Part shown: positions 43,576 through 44,444 of the stretch, piece after piece | How the letters are laid out: the number at the start of each line of letters is the position of its first letter | Numbering within the stretch: position 1 is the first letter of the stretch | DNA from: an uncultured Flavobacteriaceae bacterium | GTDB lineage: Bacteria; Bacteroidota; Bacteroidia; Flavobacteriales; Flavobacteriaceae | Direction of reading: 5' to 3' | NCBI GenBank assembly: GCA_947489085.1 | Contig: CANLCJ010000032.1 | Coordinates: 1 to 44,444 of the forward strand | Length of the DNA: 44,444 nucleotides | Notes under the pieces: model-generated | Told to the model about the DNA's origin: nothing | Database searches by the model: none | What the model saw: only the letters and a program-made list of their open reading frames with translations | Made by a program: the position numbers and the translations under genes

Positions 43576-44444
43576 TTAATTTTTTAAAAATCTTTTTGTA
43601 CTAACACCAGAGTCAGAATATATCTTAGCAACATATAAACCCTGTTGTAAAGAAGACACGTTTATACGAGTTCTAGAAATACCTCCAAGCGATTCAGCTA
43701 ACACAATTTCTCCGCTAGTAGCACTTATTTCAATTCTAGAAAGTTTTGCTCTTCTAAATGCAGATATATTTAAGACATCTGTCGCTGGGTTAGGAAATAA
43801 TACAACTCTTAAACTAGACGATGATGGTGTTTCTGTAGTCACAGTTGGAGTTTCAGTCTCAGGTTGTTCGTTTTTAGATGTTTCTTCCGCAACAATTTCG
43901 CCGTTTGCACCCAGAGTAGCAGAAGCATTTCCAGTAGTATCTATGTTTTGGTCTACAACACCTTCAGTATCAGAAACCGTGATGCTGCCAGTAGCTATGC
44001 TAGACGTTGTACCAGAAGTAGACGATGTAGTGCTTTCTGTAGTTACTTCAGGCGTTTTAGTTTCAATCTCTTCGTTTGTAGATGTTTCTTCCGCAACGAT
44101 TTCTCCGTTTGCACCCAGAGTAGCAGAAGCATTTCCAGTAGTTTCTATGTTTTGGTCTACAATACCTTCAGTATCAGAAACCGTGATGCTGCCAGTAGCT
44201 ATGCTAGATGTTGTACCAGAAGTAGACGATGTAGTGCTTTCTGTAGTCACAGTTGGAGTTTCAGTCTCAGGTTGTTCGTTTGTAGATGTTTCTTCCGCAA
44301 CGATTTCTCCGTTTGCACCTAGAGTAGCAGAAGCATTTCCAGTAGTATCTATGTTTTGGTCTACAATACCTTCAGTATCAGAAACCGTTATGCTGCCAGT
44401 AGCTATGCTAGATGTTGTACCAGAAGTAGACGATGTAGTGCTTT
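43576..44444 (-). CDS. T9SS-exported repeat protein, C-terminal part (gene continues past right edge)
   Basis: The frame is open to the right edge of the window, so the 288 codons seen are only the C-terminal part. The last 75 residues are a type A T9SS sorting domain: VVLFPNPATDVLNIS, IEISATSGEIVL, LQQGLYVAKIYSDSGVSTKRFLKN. This targets the protein through the type IX machinery to the cell surface. Before it come 68-residue repeats rich in Ser, Thr, Gly and Glu (GTTSSIATGSITVSDTEG, then NASATLGANGEIVAEETS), probably an extended stalk. There are no Cys or catalytic motifs. The N-terminal functional domain, if any, lies outside the window. Confidence 0.88.
   Translation of the reverse strand, partial: STTSSTSGTTSSIATGSITVSDTEGIVDQNIDTTGNASATLGANGEIVAEETSTNEQPETETPTVTTESTTSSTSGTTSSIATGSITVSDTEGIVDQNIETTGNASATLGANGEIVAEETSTNEEIETKTPEVTTESTTSSTSGTTSSIATGSITVSDTEGVVDQNIDTTGNASATLGANGEIVAEETSKNEQPETETPTVTTETPSSSSLRVVLFPNPATDVLNISAFRRAKLSRIEISATSGEIVLAESLGGISRTRINVSSLQQGLYVAKIYSDSGVSTKRFLKN
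43835..44444 (-). repeat. 204-bp tandem coding repeats, alternating linker types
   Basis: Units begin at 43835, 44039 and 44243 in plus-strand coordinates; the third is cut two bases short by the window edge. Units one and three share a linker of type EQPETETPTVTTE, while unit two has EEIETKTPEVTTE. The A-B-A order suggests that a 408-bp double unit was duplicated. The repeats are nearly identical DNA and prone to copy-number change and assembly collapse. Confidence 0.9.

Noticed and set aside
43864-44322. Long plus-strand ORF rich in Cys, Arg and Ser opposite the T9SS gene
   Set aside because: It is the antisense shadow of the 204-bp repeats; the repeat keeps the frame open on both strands, and the minus-strand product has a real sorting domain.

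Overview
The window looks like a chromosome segment from a member of the Bacteroidota, most likely the Flavobacteriaceae. The DNA is AT-rich. One gene ends in a type IX secretion (T9SS type A) sorting domain, promoters resemble the Bacteroidota TTTG / TAnnTTTG pattern, and there is a flavobacterial-style fusion of homoserine acetyltransferase, aspartokinase and homoserine dehydrogenase under a SAM-I riboswitch. No rRNA, tRNA or CRISPR array was seen.

Region 1 (1-4180) is a decaying graveyard of polymorphic toxin/immunity cassettes. It holds the C-terminal end of a toxin with its putative immunity gene, a beheaded XRE regulator, an IS3-type transposase scrap, and a second toxin interrupted by an in-frame TGA and followed by a frameshifted immunity gene. 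A further gene scrap follows a strong terminator. Region 2 (4170-5336) carries a response regulator with a degenerate receiver domain, a small Cys-rich ORF and a 28-codon ORF that may be the stump of another toxin body.

Region 3 (5341-29298) is the unusual part: eight plus-strand genes, apparently without Sec signal peptides. They are a 720-residue protein of unknown family; a 993-residue polymorphic toxin with an EndoU-like C-terminal domain; its putative immunity protein; two giants of 2026 and 2778 residues (the latter with beta-propeller-like, Ig-like and von Willebrand A parts); and two fibre-like proteins of 213 and 990 residues. The two fibre proteins share an N-terminal docking motif, and the longer ends in an S74 intramolecular chaperone. 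The three toxin fragments in the window share a D-F-[AT]-N-G border about 150-160 residues before their ends, so C-terminal swapping is likely. My working hypothesis is that this is the fibre/effector end of a phage-tail-like (for example extracellular contractile injection) particle or a related giant surface assembly. No sheath, tube, baseplate or ATPase gene lies in the window, so this is inference.

Region 4 (29387-32455) has a frameshifted IS630-family element and a lipoprotein built of three nearly identical 142-residue lamin-tail-like repeats. Region 5 (32795-43150) is housekeeping: leuA-leuB on the minus strand, a conserved helical-repeat protein, then the SAM riboswitch followed by the metX/aspartokinase/homoserine dehydrogenase fusion, an SdpI-family membrane protein, metZ and a PhzF-family gene. 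Together these make and sulfhydrylate O-acylhomoserine for methionine synthesis. Region 6 (43484-44444) is the 3' end of a repeat-rich T9SS-exported surface protein that runs off the right edge.
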